Assembly (NCBI RefSeq): GCF_003253745.1
Contig: NZ_MZXV01000051.1
Location: forward strand, 364,774-428,773
Reading direction: 5' to 3'
From: Mesorhizobium kowhaii
GTDB taxonomy: Bacteria > Pseudomonadota > Alphaproteobacteria > Rhizobiales > Rhizobiaceae
DNA length: 64,000 nucleotides
The notes under the pieces were generated by a model. The model worked only from the letters and a program-made list of their open reading frames with translations. It ran no database searches and was not told the origin of the DNA. A program made the position numbers and the translations under genes. Within the stretch, counting starts at the first letter, position 1. Each line of letters begins with the position of its first letter. This document shows, in pieces, positions 50,605 to 58,689 of the stretch.

Positions 50605-51426
50605 ATGTTCCGGTTCGTCGCGCCGTTGATGCCTACCTTGGTGGAGAAGCCTCCCGAGGGTGGCGATTGGATTCACGAGGTCAAATTCGATGGCTATCGC
50701 TCGCAGCTCATCATCGACGAAGCCGGAACCAGGATCTACACGCGCAACGGCCATGATTGGACGGCCAAGTATCGCGATCTAGTGAAGGAGGCCAAGGGCC
50801 TGGCCGCCGAAAGCGCCATCGTCGACGGCGAAATCATCGTTCTGAATGACGCCGGCCTGTCGGACTTCGGTGAGCTGCGCAAGGCGATTACACGCCGGCA
50901 GCATGACCTCTATTTCGTCGCCTTCGATCTGCTGCACCTAAACGGCCACGATCTAGAGCCCGGCGGACGTATCCAGTTCAGTGAGCCCCTGCCGGGCGAA
51001 GCCAAGGCCATCTTTCATCTGGTCGACCAGGCCGGACTCGAGGGCATGGTTTCCAAGCGGCGGGACAGCAAATACCGCAGCGGCCCGTCGACGAATTGGC
51101 TGAAAGCGAAATGCTATGCGATCGACGAATATGAACTGCTCGGCGTCGAGCGTGAGGCGGGCAAGCCGGCTTTTGCACTGATGGCCGACAGGGCGACAGG
51201 CAAATATATCGGGTCGGCTTTCATCACCTTGAACCGAGAGATGCGCGAACGGCTTTGGACACGCGTCCAGGATCACGCAGGCACCGCGCCGAAGGGCATG
51301 AAGCGGCCGGCGACGCAATGGGTCAAGCCGGGCATCATTGGTCGCGTGAAGCACTTGCGCGGCGAGGAAGATTTGCGGCATGCCTCATTGCAGGATTTCC
51401 GGGAGGTAGATGATGGCCGTGGCTAA
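50605..51426 (+). CDS. ATP-dependent DNA ligase (LigD-type ligase domain only)
   Basis: 273 aa. Nucleotidyltransferase with catalytic Lys in IHEVKFDGYRSQL, motif III VDGEIIV, IIIa LYFVAFDLLHLNG, IV GLEGMVSKR and V NWLKAKC, then an OB domain (VGREAGKPAFALMADR equivalent, GSAFITLNREMRERLW, WVKPGIIGRVKHLRGEEDLR). Compared with relatives about 17 residues are missing between motifs IIIa and IV (after GHDLE), in frame. Such stand-alone ligases support Ku-dependent end joining in rhizobia; no ku gene is seen here. A fragment of the same gene lies at 47290. Confidence 0.85.
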   Translation: MFRFVAPLMPTLVEKPPEGGDWIHEVKFDGYRSQLIIDEAGTRIYTRNGHDWTAKYRDLVKEAKGLAAESAIVDGEIIVLNDAGLSDFGELRKAITRRQHDLYFVAFDLLHLNGHDLEPGGRIQFSEPLPGEAKAIFHLVDQAGLEGMVSKRRDSKYRSGPSTNWLKAKCYAIDEYELLGVEREAGKPAFALMADRATGKYIGSAFITLNREMRERLWTRVQDHAGTAPKGMKRPATQWVKPGIIGRVKHLRGEEDLRHASLQDFREVDDGRG

Positions 51427-51865
51427 GAAGGACCAGGAGCGCATCACATACGCGTGGATGTACGGTGCGCAGGCTCGCAAGGACGGCAAGGAGCGCGTCG
51501 TGCCACAGTCTTGGGACGAATACGCCGACGCGTGGCTGCAGGGTTTTGATGGCGAGGCTCTCACCGGCGGCAAGACCAAGCCGGGTAAGCGACCAACTGG
51601 AAGCGGAACTCGACGAAGCTGGGATCCGCAAACCAGTCTGAGTAGGTCGACTTGTCAACTTTCTCCTTCTGCGCAATATTTTTTGCGGGGAAGGGGACGA
51701 TGCGCGAACTGCCACGCAACATCGATGCCGACGTGGTGCTGGCCATTGGCCGGATGCTCGACGACCATGCAAAGCTGGCGTCGGTCTCGCTCGCGGATTC
51801 GGTGCTGCAAATCCGCAAAGAGCACACAACCGCGCTCACCGACCTTGATATCGAGGAACTTGTGA
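51410..51865 (+). CDS. Small hypothetical protein behind the ligase, 3' part doubtful
   Basis: ATG ATG at 51410 with an ideal GGGAGGTAG site, overlapping the ligase end by 17 bases. The first 55 residues (DQERITYAWMYGAQARKDGK, ERVVPQSWDEYADAWLQGF) look real. After about 51590 the frame runs Ser/Arg-rich through the next gene (51700-51921), so the true stop was probably lost by a frameshift. Function unknown. Confidence 0.5.
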   Translation: MMAVAKKDQERITYAWMYGAQARKDGKERVVPQSWDEYADAWLQGFDGEALTGGKTKPGKRPTGSGTRRSWDPQTSLSRSTCQLSPSAQYFLRGRGRCANCHATSMPTWCWPLAGCSTTMQSWRRSRSRIRCCKSAKSTQPRSPTLISRNL

Positions 51866-51921
51866 TCGAGATGGCCGCGTCTCGCGGGCTCGCTGTCCTA
51901 CTTGACCGAACAGCAAAATAA
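51700..51921 (+). CDS. Small helical protein (73 aa), MRELP family copy 1
   Basis: MRELPRNIDADVVLAIGRML, DDHAKLASVSLADSVLQIRK and LDIEELVIEMAASRGLAVLL. All-helical. A paralogue of the same length lies at 52686-52907 and a broken one at 58251-58480. The upstream GGGGACG is a modest ribosome site. Function unknown. Confidence 0.7.
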   Translation: MRELPRNIDADVVLAIGRMLDDHAKLASVSLADSVLQIRKEHTTALTDLDIEELVIEMAASRGLAVLLDRTAK

Positions 51922-52093
51922 GACGCTGTGATCGACTCTCTCAAACGCTCGTTGCCATTGAAGACTCGGTCTATGGCTTTGGCTCGCGACTAGCCTTTTC
52001 AGCCGACGGAACGTTTGTACCAGCCCGGTGTTATCAGCACGATCCCCGCATAGGGATCATAAAGGGCCTTGCCCCTCTTTGGCCCTAGTTTGA

Positions 52094-52118
52094 GTCCGCT
52101 GTCTCCCCGGCAGCGGAC
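52094..52118 (+). terminator. Probable intrinsic terminator
   Basis: GTCCGCTG (52094-52101) pairs with CAGCGGAC (52111-52118), then GCATTTCTTTAATTT, T-rich. Confidence 0.6.
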
Positions 52119-52217
52119 GCATTTCTTTAATTTCCGGAGCCTCATAGGGCACTTGCCGGCGCCACCGATTTCAGGAATACATTCCTCGTTGCGGCGTCCC
52201 CTTCAACGGAGTTCGCC

Positions 52218-52532
52218 ATGCCCCAAAAGACCCTCGCCGACACCCTGGCCGCCCGCGAAACCATGTATGTCAATTGCGGGCACCCGATGTGCTGCAAATC
52301 CACAAAGCTCGACATCCAAGCGCTGGTCGACAGGCTCGGCCCGGATCACGGCTCAATGCACTGGGATTTGGTCGGGCGCTTTGGCTGCTCGGATTGCAAG
52401 GCCGCAGGCCGTGATCGCCGGTCGGTGTTCTTCACAGTCATTCCTGACTGCGAGGGCCAACAGCGGGAGCGCAATCGCGACTGGAAGCCGACTTTCGATA
52501 GCGCCAAGCGAGGGGGCGCGACGCGACCTTGA
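52218..52532 (+). CDS. Cys-rich small protein (104 aa), possible zinc binder
   Basis: MPQKTLADTLAARETMYVNC opens the protein; CGHPMCCKSTKLDIQALVD gives a C-x4-C-C cluster and RFGCSDCKAAGRDR a C-x2-C, together enough for one zinc site. A shorter relative with LVKLRDRFGPDAP and LRCAKCGGKK is at 53497-53706. Rhizobial proteins of this kind are multicopy and uncharacterised. Start ATG 52218 follows CGGAG. Confidence 0.7.
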   Translation: MPQKTLADTLAARETMYVNCGHPMCCKSTKLDIQALVDRLGPDHGSMHWDLVGRFGCSDCKAAGRDRRSVFFTVIPDCEGQQRERNRDWKPTFDSAKRGGATRP

Positions 52533-52685
52533 TCAAAACGCAATTCGATCTGCTGGTTCGATCGACAAGTGGAATATTAGAGAATGCTAAAACATTTGTA
52601 CGGTTTCAGACGGTGCAAGACTCTTGGTTGATTTAGCGCGATAATTTCGGGCGCAAGGTTCGGGTGATACTGGCAGGAGGGTGCT

Positions 52686-52907
52686 ATGCGAGAATTGCCA
52701 TTAGACATTGATGCAGATGCTGTGATCGCAGTCGGCCGATATCTGGATGATCATGCGAAGACCACCGCAGTTTCGATATCTGAAGCGCTCCGTGTAATCA
52801 GGCGTCGCGTCAACAAATCGCGCGTCGGCGAAATGTGGCTGGAGGAGATGATTGTAGAAAGCGCCGCAGCCAGAAAGCTTGCCCTCTTGTTGGACAACCA
52901 CAATTAA
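52686..52907 (+). CDS. Small helical protein (73 aa), MRELP family copy 2
   Basis: MRELPLDIDADAVIAVGRYL, DDHAKTTAVSISEALRVIRR and LEEMIVESAAARKLALLLDN. Same length and layout as 51700-51921 with about 45 percent identical residues. Excellent ribosome site (AGGAGGGTGCT). Function unknown. Confidence 0.75.
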   Translation: MRELPLDIDADAVIAVGRYLDDHAKTTAVSISEALRVIRRRVNKSRVGEMWLEEMIVESAAARKLALLLDNHN

Positions 52908-53039
52908 GGGCGCCGGCTTGCTTCGTGTTCCTGGCTAGAACACAGGCGGGCGCCAAGGACGTGCGAGGCAGCGGCCGGACAGAACGCGCGCTGGCGGGGC
53001 TCTATGTGGCGCGCCTCCCCGATCGCCTCGGCGGCGAGC

Positions 53040-53321
53040 TTAGAGACCATTGCGCTGCATAAACTTTGACGTCAGAAGTGCGACCGCCAGCGGCAACATA
53101 GATAAGTACGTCACACTTTCATTGCTTGTGAAGAGACCCCAGACGAGCATGACCAAAAACAGGACGTAGCAAGAGTTGACAGTTGCCCGGCACAGGCCTT
53201 TCACCCCTATCCTGAGGCGGTATGTGCCAACAGTCAGGTTCGGTGCCGTCAGGAGAACTATCATGATGATCGCGATAGCAGCGGCAAAAGCCCCCATGAC
53301 GTGGATGTAAGAGAACGCCAT
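53040..53321 (-). CDS. Small polytopic membrane protein (93 aa)
   Basis: Three hydrophobic segments (VMGAFAAAIAIIMIVLLTAP, CYVLFLVMLVWGLF, LSMLPLAVALLTSKFM). ATG 53321 with an AGGAAGGGACG site. No family recognised. Confidence 0.65.
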   Translation of the reverse strand: MAFSYIHVMGAFAAAIAIIMIVLLTAPNLTVGTYRLRIGVKGLCRATVNSCYVLFLVMLVWGLFTSNESVTYLSMLPLAVALLTSKFMQRNGL

Positions 53322-53496
53322 CGTCCCTTCCTGTTGCGCTCCGTATCCCCACGCTTAAGCATCGCGCTGGTTACAGGCAAACGCAAGCTTCGCCCACCGC
53401 AAAGGGTACGCTGGTGAGGCTCAGTGTGGAGCGCTATATCGGATCGATGGCGAAGGGCTGGACATTCCAATCTCTGATCGACGCAAAGATGACCGT

Positions 53497-53706
53497 ATGG
53501 CGCACTGCCACCGTCCGCCATGCAACCACAACCAGGTGCTCAATCTGGTGAAGCTTCGCGATCGGTTCGGACCTGACGCGCCGGCAATGGCGGACGACCT
53601 CATTCCGAAGCTGAGATGCGCCAAGTGCGGCGGCAAGAAAGTCGGGCTGATCTATACGCCCGACACCAGCCCGAACGCTTATGGCAAGGCCAAGGGCGGG
53701 CGATGA
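53497..53706 (+). CDS. Zinc-ribbon-like small protein (69 aa), N-terminus uncertain
   Basis: MAHCHRPPCNHNQVLNLVKL, RDRFGPDAPAMADDLIPKL, RCAKCGGKKVGLIYTPDTS: C-x4-C and C-x2-C fit one zinc site, related to 52218-52532. A different frame just upstream (GWTFQSLIDAKMTVW from about 53448) may be its real N-terminus, so a frameshift near 53493 is possible. It overlaps the next gene's start by 4 bases (ATGA). Confidence 0.6.
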   Translation: MAHCHRPPCNHNQVLNLVKLRDRFGPDAPAMADDLIPKLRCAKCGGKKVGLIYTPDTSPNAYGKAKGGR

Positions 53707-53871
53707 CAGACAAACCGGGGATGACCTACATCGTGAGCGTGTTTGAGAAGTGAGAAGCCAAATTGGCGCACGGTGATTACCTCGAAAGACGAAGCCGACG
53801 CGCAAGCGATGGCGGAAGCGATCGGCGACAACGTCAGGGTCGAGAAGATCAGGCCAAAACCGAAGCGCTAG
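53703..53871 (+). pseudogene. Frameshifted copy of the 52-aa gene at 49095
   Basis: MTDKPGMTYIVSVFEK is followed by a TGA in frame, but one base later the sequence continues as NWRTVITSKDEADAQAMAEA then IGDNVRVEKIRPKPKR. One extra base inactivates an otherwise good copy. Confidence 0.75.
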
Positions 53872-53939
53872 GGCGCGTGATCCAAGCTTAACAATACGAC
53901 GAGAATGCGCAATAATCACATTGCTCGGCCATGTGTAGG

Positions 53940-54020
53940 TTGACCCTCGCTCTCGCCAAGGAGATCGGCGACAAGGTCCGGGTCGAAGAGATCACGCCGA
54001 AGGTGAAGAAGCGGCGCTGA
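53940..54020 (+). pseudogene. 3' fragment of the 52-aa gene family
   Basis: LALAKEIGDKVRVEEITPKV then KKRR and a stop: the last half of the family, without a start. Lies 70 bases after the frameshifted copy, so a tandem pair. Confidence 0.7.
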
Positions 54021-54072
54021 CTGTCAACAACGGTTGCCGTATGCGGTGGCCATCCCGCCGGCTGAGTGGCGC

Positions 54073-54267
54073 CTAGCCGCGCTTAACGAACCTGGTTATC
54101 CCTACGCGAATGCGTTGGCCGTCTGCAAACGAGCGGGCGTAGGATTCCACTTCAAACGTGCTGACATGTGCCTTGCCGTTGATCACGACGCGCACAAACC
54201 ATTCGCCCATGTTTTCGATGACTTCGACGCCCTCGGGCTCAATATTTGATTGTTCTGCTTCAGCCAT
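54073..54267 (-). CDS. Small hypothetical protein (64 aa), GEWFVRVV family copy 1
   Basis: From ATG 54267 (AGGGATGAAAACC upstream): VEVIENMGEWFVRVVINGKA then STFEVESYARSFADGQRIRV. A beta-hairpin plus helix layout. The paralogue at 55849-56040 has 63 residues and the same GEWFVRVV...SFE-ESYA core. Starting at 54267 makes the two equal in length. Function unknown; the FE-ESYA-FA-G-R pattern is common in small rhizobial ORFs. Confidence 0.7.
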   Translation of the reverse strand: MAEAEQSNIEPEGVEVIENMGEWFVRVVINGKAHVSTFEVESYARSFADGQRIRVGITRFVKRG

Positions 54268-54410
54268 GGTTTTCATCCCTAAATAGGGCGAAAGCACCTG
54301 AGTTGGCTTCCAAGCGTCCGTGTGGCGTACGAGGCGGGCGACTTGGGAAGTGTACGCTTCCGACAATCGGTTAGCGAGTCATTCCGCCGTGTAATCGCGG
54401 AAGCCTTTGC

Positions 54411-54701
54411 TTAAGCGCCCCCGTCTGTCTCGCTTTCCTCATCGATCATCCGGACCGGCAGATAGGCGTTTGTTTCCAGCCACTCCCGCAGCACGATCTG
54501 AATGAGATCTGGCCTGCTAATTCCCATCTCACCGGCAATGGAGTTGAGCGCATCCTCCGTCGCCGGCTCCAGTGGCACGCTAGCTACATTCCTTAGCATC
54601 AAGGCAGCGCGTCGAAGGATGATTTGCAGATCCGCCCGCGGCATGTCGGCGATGCGGTCGGCGGTGCTCTCAAGCTCTTCGGCGATGGAAAGACGTGTCA
54701 C
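54411..54701 (-). CDS. Small hypothetical protein coupled to the MucR homologue (96 aa)
   Basis: GTG start at 54701 overlapping the MucR stop (GTGA). Helical: IAEELESTADRIADMPRADL, LRRAALMLRNVASVPL, and EMGISRPDLIQIVLREWLET, a segment that resembles a ribbon-helix-helix helix pair. Might act with the MucR-like protein; function unknown. Confidence 0.65.
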   Translation of the reverse strand: MTRLSIAEELESTADRIADMPRADLQIILRRAALMLRNVASVPLEPATEDALNSIAGEMGISRPDLIQIVLREWLETNAYLPVRMIDEESETDGGA

Positions 54702-55150
54702 TTCGCCTTCCGCTTCGCAGGCGCCTTCTTGGCTGGCACGTCAGGCGCAGCCTTACGACCTAAACCACTTGCCTTTGCCAGGGCTGATCGTTTCGCGGCG
54801 TAATTCGGCGCGACCATTGGGTAATCACGCGGCAAGCTCCACTTGGCGCGGTACTCAACTGGTGTCATGCCGAGCAAACCAAGGTGCCGTTTCATCGTCT
54901 TGAATTTGCGGCCGTTTTCGAGGCTTACGATGTAGTCGGGAAACACGGACCTCTTAGGGTTGACCGCTGGTGTTTGCGGCTCGGCTAGCCCTGCTACTGG
55001 CTGGCTGAGGCCGGACATTGCCCGGTGAACCGAGGCAATCAGTTCCGGCAGACTTGCAGCTGGAATTGGGTTGTTGCTGACAAATGCCGATACAATTTCG
55101 ACGGTTAGTTCTGCTAACTCAGCGGCGCGATGGTCGGCTTCGTCGGTCAT
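54698..55150 (-). CDS. MucR/Ros family regulator without zinc ligands
   Basis: 150 aa. N-terminal oligomerisation helices (LAELTVEIVSAFVSNNPIPA ... LIASVHRAMSGL), then the MucR/Ros DNA-binding domain: DYIVSLENGRKFKTMKRHLG, LLGMTPVEYRAKWSLPRDYP, MVAPNYAAKRSALAKASGLG, and a Lys/Ala tail. In Ros the domain holds C-x2-C/D and H-x3-4-H zinc ligands; here the first Cys position is in YIVSLE (no Cys) and the second His is replaced (RHLGLLG). Mesorhizobium Ml proteins are known to fold without zinc, which fits. Controls exopolysaccharide, symbiosis or virulence genes in relatives. Confidence 0.9.
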   Translation of the reverse strand: MTDEADHRAAELAELTVEIVSAFVSNNPIPAASLPELIASVHRAMSGLSQPVAGLAEPQTPAVNPKRSVFPDYIVSLENGRKFKTMKRHLGLLGMTPVEYRAKWSLPRDYPMVAPNYAAKRSALAKASGLGRKAAPDVPAKKAPAKRKAK

Positions 55151-55318
55151 ATGCTGGCCCCTTCGTTTATCTGATCAATGCCTTATTAGGGTGCTCTTAA
55201 GTGCGCAACCTGACGCCCGGCCTGCCATGGTTCAGGAACTCGATGCCGGCCTCATCGAGGGGCCGCCTTCAAAAAGGATCAACGCGCCCAATGCACTTGT
55301 TTACATCAAAGACCTATC

Positions 55319-55492
55319 TTGGGAGGCCACGACTTTCTTGCCGCCCTGAAAAACAAAGGCGTCTGGACTCAGATGAAGCAGTCATTTTCGGCCGCTGAAT
55401 TGGCTGGACTGCAGCTCAGCGTCGTTAAGGATCTCGGGCTTGGTCTTCTGAAAGAGTGGGCGAAATCCAAGGTCGGTTTAGGCGGCAGCTAA
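55319..55492 (+). CDS. Possible small protein or gene fragment (57 aa)
   Basis: A frame from TTG 55319 reads GGHDFLAALKNKGVWTQMKQ, AELAGLQLSVVKDLGLGLLK and EWAKSKVGLGGS. Helical with good coding character, but there is no ribosome site, so it may be the 3' end of a longer, shifted gene beginning near ATG 55229. Unknown function. Confidence 0.4.
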   Translation: MGGHDFLAALKNKGVWTQMKQSFSAAELAGLQLSVVKDLGLGLLKEWAKSKVGLGGS

Positions 55493-55794
55493 CCGGTCGG
55501 CTCGTTGATCAGCGGCACAGTGCCTTTCGGCCGGCGGAACTTCCTCACCCGTTCGACCGTGCTGGTCTCGACCGTGACGCGCCCGAGCACCTGCACGGTG
55601 ACACGGCCAAGATCCTCGTCGACAAAGACGACATCGCCCTCAAATCTCATCCTGTCGCCTGGCTTCGCCTTTGGATCGACGATCGAATAGGGATTGTTGG
55701 CCGTGAGGATGTGCAGGGTCACGCGATCCTCGATGCGCTTGCCCACAGTGGCGAAGATCGCCACCCTGTCACCGATATTGATTTCCCGCGCCAT
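55489..55794 (-). CDS. Small beta-rich hypothetical protein, paralogue B
   Basis: 101 aa: MAREINIGDRVAIFATVGKR, YSIVDPKAKPGDRMRFEGDV, VFVDEDLGRVTVQVLGRVTV. Same architecture as 15847-16152. Barrel-like, no known family. No Shine-Dalgarno site before ATG 55794; the promoter described next would give a leaderless mRNA. Confidence 0.75.
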   Translation of the reverse strand: MAREINIGDRVAIFATVGKRIEDRVTLHILTANNPYSIVDPKAKPGDRMRFEGDVVFVDEDLGRVTVQVLGRVTVETSTVERVRKFRRPKGTVPLINEPTG

Positions 55795-55800
55795 GCATTG

Positions 55801-55829
55801 GATTCTGGAGCGGCGAGACTGGTTGTCAA
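55801..55829 (-). promoter_or_regulatory. Promoter giving a probable leaderless mRNA
   Basis: Minus strand TTGACA (55829-55824), 17-base spacer, AGAATC (55806-55801), six bases to ATG 55794. Same layout as 16159-16187. Confidence 0.5.
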
Positions 55830-55848
55830 GAGATTGCTAATATATGCG

Positions 55849-56040
55849 CTACAGCCGCACGAGGTTATCGAGGTGCAGGCGAAGCCGTAGACCTTCCGCG
55901 AAGGCTAGGGCGTAGGATTCCAACTCGAATGATTGGGATAGTTCCTGGCCATCCTCAACCACGCGGACGAACCATTCGCCGCAGGCTTCGACCACTTCAA
56001 CGCAAGGGTGGACATTGCCGTTTGGTATCGCGTTATCCAT
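55849..56040 (-). CDS. Small hypothetical protein (63 aa), GEWFVRVV family copy 2
   Basis: VEVVEACGEWFVRVVEDGQE, SQSFELESYALAFAEGLRLR. Strong GGGAGG ribosome site before ATG 56040. Paralogue of 54073-54267. Confidence 0.7.
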   Translation of the reverse strand: MDNAIPNGNVHPCVEVVEACGEWFVRVVEDGQELSQSFELESYALAFAEGLRLRLHLDNLVRL

Positions 56041-56082
56041 CGCATGCCTCCCGCGCTAAATCGCCTGCCCCTGAACATCAAG

Positions 56083-56284
56083 ATGCTCACAATGGGCGCG
56101 ATGGCGCTTTGCGATGATGGCTGGCGCTGCAGCCGCTGGCAACACGTCCGCACTCGACGATCCGGCAAAGATGTCGCCGTTCGTCACCGATGCCGGCATG
56201 AAGACCATGAAGTCCGAGGCGGACTTCAAGACGGCATGGATGGCCATGAAACCCGATGAACAGAAGGCGATGATGGGCGGCTGA
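56083..56284 (+). pseudogene. Exported small protein with a frameshift in the signal peptide
   Basis: ATG 56083 opens MLTMGAMALC; one base further the reading must shift to MMAGAAAAGNTSALDDPAKM, PFVTDAGMKTMKSEADFKTA and WMAMKPDEQKAMMGG up to TGA 56284. The mature part is intact and could be made from ATG 56114, but then without a full signal peptide. A hairpin follows. Single-base insertion or read error. Confidence 0.65.
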
Positions 56285-56300
56285 ATCTAGGCCGAACCGT

Positions 56301-56327
56301 CGAAGGCGGGCACCGGGTCCGCCTTCG
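56301..56327 (+). terminator. Hairpin behind the small exported gene
   Basis: Perfect 9-bp stem CGAAGGCGG (56301-56309) with 56319-56327, 9-base loop, 16 bases after the stop codon. Confidence 0.6.
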
Positions 56328-56736
56328 AGTTGACTGCGGGCCGGCGCCCTCGCGCGGAGGTTGCCATAAATGGCATCCGCCGCGCTCTCAGCGATGATAC
56401 TTCGAGCTACATGTTGCTGGCCGGCCGAACCGGAGGCGATGGTCGATGCACTGGCCTCTGTTGCGGGTTCAGCGGAATGTTCGGTGCGGCCCCTGCGGCT
56501 GGTTAGCCGACTAGGGACTTCAGTCTTAGTTGAGCTATCTCTAATATGAGAATAGCGTAGGCAGAGAGCCACAGATGTGGGCTGGGCCAGGTCCCGTCGC
56601 TTCGCAATGGGGCGGCGGGCCTGTGGACGGAGCGGCCCGGCTGCGGGTTGGGATGGGGCTAGGCGACGTACCTTAACACGGCGACCAACTTCGCGGCTCG
56701 GTGCCCTATGCCCTGCCGCCGTCTCACCCAGTCGGC

Positions 56737-56853
56737 TTTTAATGCTTAATTCACCATGCGGCCTCAGTATCCATCCTGCGGCGTAGTTACAGTACCGCAT
56801 TCTTAGGCAACACGGCCCGTCGCTCAGATCCCCATCAAATCTGGCGACGGGCC
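56737..56853. repeat. Conserved intergenic element ending in a hairpin (copy 2)
   Basis: Second copy of 7121-7236. The terminal hairpin GGCCCGTCGC (56814-56823) pairs with 56844-56853; the loop sequence differs from copy 1 but the stem is kept. No gene within 250 bases on either side except the micro-ORF at 57104. Confidence 0.5.
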
Positions 56854-57103
56854 ATTTGCAAATCCGGAGATATTGGTTCGAGCGGTGCGGCAGCCGTGGC
56901 GCAATCCCGGCGAGCTCTCACTAGCCACAGACAGTATTTGACGTCGGGCGCCGAAGGAACTTTCAGCGTTCCGATGAGGCGTCGGCGGGCGGCGGGGTGG
57001 AACTTAAGGCTGATCGAAAAACGCAATGGTCTGATCCATTACATTGCGCGGAACACGCCTATTCCCTCGGATGTTGTTTCTCCGGAAAGTTCGAAGAAAT
57101 CAG

Positions 57104-57196
57104 ATGGATAGAAGTGTCAGTCAAGCGCGCTGGTCGCTCGCACCGGTATTTGCGGCGGCCTTCACCTGCCTAATGATCGGAATAGTTCTTGGCTGA
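57104..57196 (+). CDS. 30-aa single-helix membrane microprotein, copy 2
   Basis: MDRSVSQARWSLAPVFAAAF then TCLMIGIVLG; CGAAGAAATC upstream. See 49749-49841. The substitutions keep the helix hydrophobic, as expected for a protein under selection. Confidence 0.65.
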   Translation: MDRSVSQARWSLAPVFAAAFTCLMIGIVLG

Positions 57197-57345
57197 CGTT
57201 TTTGCAGATCGGCGCAGCTATGTCCCTTCCTGGGCCAGCCGCGCACGGTCGCTACGCATGCACGCATCCTCCCACCGCCGCCATTAAATAAGTTTGAGCT
57301 AAAATAGTTCCGGAACTTTTACCGCTGTGGGCTGTTCGATTGCCC

Positions 57346-57522
57346 ATGACCAAGCTTTCGCAACTCGGGCCGCCGATCGTCGGCCGACGCCATGGCGACC
57401 GGCCGAAGGATGCTGGCGACCATATCTACACCTGTCCGACTTGCGGCCAGCCGGTGGACCAGCGTGATCTGAGGCAGGTCATCTGGCACAATCAGCCTGG
57501 GCACGAACCGCTGGAGACCTGA
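57346..57522 (+). CDS. Zinc-ribbon small protein (58 aa)
   Basis: From ATG 57346: MTKLSQLGPPIVGRRHGDRP, then YTCPTCGQPVDQRDLRQVIW and HNQPGHEPL. C-x2-C with a later H-x5-H gives one zinc site. Intact version of the relic at 47085-47252. Function unknown; nucleic-acid or protein binding is possible for such ribbons. Confidence 0.75.
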   Translation: MTKLSQLGPPIVGRRHGDRPKDAGDHIYTCPTCGQPVDQRDLRQVIWHNQPGHEPLET

Positions 57523-57537
57523 GGCCGTGCGGCTTGC

Positions 57538-57620
57538 TGCGCCTTCGAGGCGCACGTTGCGAGAGGGGAGAGCGGATTTCCGTTTCTGGCGTCGCGTCTT
57601 CATGGAGCTGGCAAAAAGGG
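57538..57620 (+). pseudogene. Fragment of the 73-aa gene at 46634-46855
   Basis: CAFEAHVA in one frame, then GRADFRFWRRVFMEL in another, match CFALEAHFAGRKADYRFWCG. Same position behind the zinc-ribbon gene as at the other locus. Confidence 0.65.
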
Positions 57621-57733
57621 AAGTGAGGACAGCGAGACGGACGGGAGCGCGTAGGCAACCGAGGATTCGCACGGGCGAAAGTTGCGCGCGACGTTCGCAG
57701 AATGAACGATAGATCAGGACAGCACCGACGTCA

Positions 57734-57806
57734 TGCACCTTGTCGCCAATCTCCTTGGCCATCGCCAGCGCTCTTTGCCTTATCCTCCTTGGTGGTTAGC
57801 ACAGTG
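57734..57806 (-). pseudogene. Fragment of the 52-aa gene family (minus strand)
   Basis: Minus-strand reading TVLTTKEDKA, then after a shift ALAMAKEIGDKVHD, matches RTVITTKDKQAAFDMAKEIG. Fourth copy of the family. Confidence 0.6.
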
Positions 57807-57954
57807 TCCCCCGTCATTTCGAGCAGAAGATGTAGTGGTGCGGAGTTTTTATCGTTTTACACAATCCTCAGTCGCTAGACTCGCGCGACACACCGGGCGT
57901 TAATTTGATGCAGCGCCAGAAGGAAAAGGTCGCAAACTGGGAGGTTAGTAGTCC

Positions 57955-58158
57955 ATGAATGACGATTTCGGCATCGCCAAACATTCTGAAAATCAGTCAT
58001 ACGAGGTTACCTCTTTCGCCCAAAAATACGGCCTAACGATCCCAATTGCGGACGCCGTGCTTTTCGCCAAGGGACCGTCGCGGACGGCATGCGAAGCTGC
58101 CGCGTTGGCTTTCCTCTGCGCTATTGCCGCGCATGCCAAAAAACAGAGGGCGCAATAG
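57955..58158 (+). CDS. Small hypothetical protein (67 aa)
   Basis: MNDDFGIAKHSENQSYEVTS, FAQKYGLTIPIADAVLFAKG, PSRTACEAAALAFLCAIAAH. The YEV-FA-KYGL...A opening recalls DUF3606-type proteins. GGGAGGTTAG upstream of ATG 57955 is a good site. Function unknown. Confidence 0.7.
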   Translation: MNDDFGIAKHSENQSYEVTSFAQKYGLTIPIADAVLFAKGPSRTACEAAALAFLCAIAAHAKKQRAQ

Positions 58159-58250
58159 GTCTGTCAGCCAGCCCCCGATTCAGCAATCTATCGCTGGGCG
58201 GCGCGGTGCCGCCTAGGGAGCACTGCGGCGTTCACCGACGCGTGAATTGA

Positions 58251-58480
58251 TCAGACGTCCCTGTCCATCACTATGGTGACGCCTCGAGCCGCAGCCATCT
58301 TTGCGATAAGCAATCGGCATCCGACCGCATCGATCCGGTTTTCTGTCGGATTAGAGAAATCGCCGTGGTGACAGCAAGTGGAGCCTCCCCATTCGCCCCT
58401 CTCAAAACTGCGTCGGCCGCCGCCGCAAGGTTGCAGGAGTCTGGTGCAACTGTAATCCTCGTGACGAGCCACCTCCATGA
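58251..58480 (-). pseudogene. Frameshifted third copy of the MRELP family
   Basis: Minus-strand LAAAADAVLRGANGEAPLAV then TTAISLIRQKT in one frame and DAVGCRLLIAKMAAARGVTI plus VMDRDV in another align with the whole of 51700-51921 (identity about 30 percent). One frameshift near 58340; the start is unclear. Confidence 0.6.
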
Positions 58481-58689
58481 CAAAGGTCGCGGCCCATAAA
58501 CCAATCCGAGTTCCCAATGCCGCTCTCGCCGCCATGCTGCACGCAGCCAAGATCCTTCGTGACATGGAAAAGCCCGCGCCTCTGGCGGAGAGCGCGGGCC
58601 CGATCAGAGTTGCCTCCGATCTTCAGCAGGCGATGGGAGGGCCATCACCTGCTGCAAGCACACAAACTGTTCGTGATCGCTAGTGTTCC

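Noticed and set aside
58477..58683. Plus-strand 68-aa frame
   Set aside because: It overlaps the start region of the MRELP-family relic, has no ribosome site and no homologue I know.
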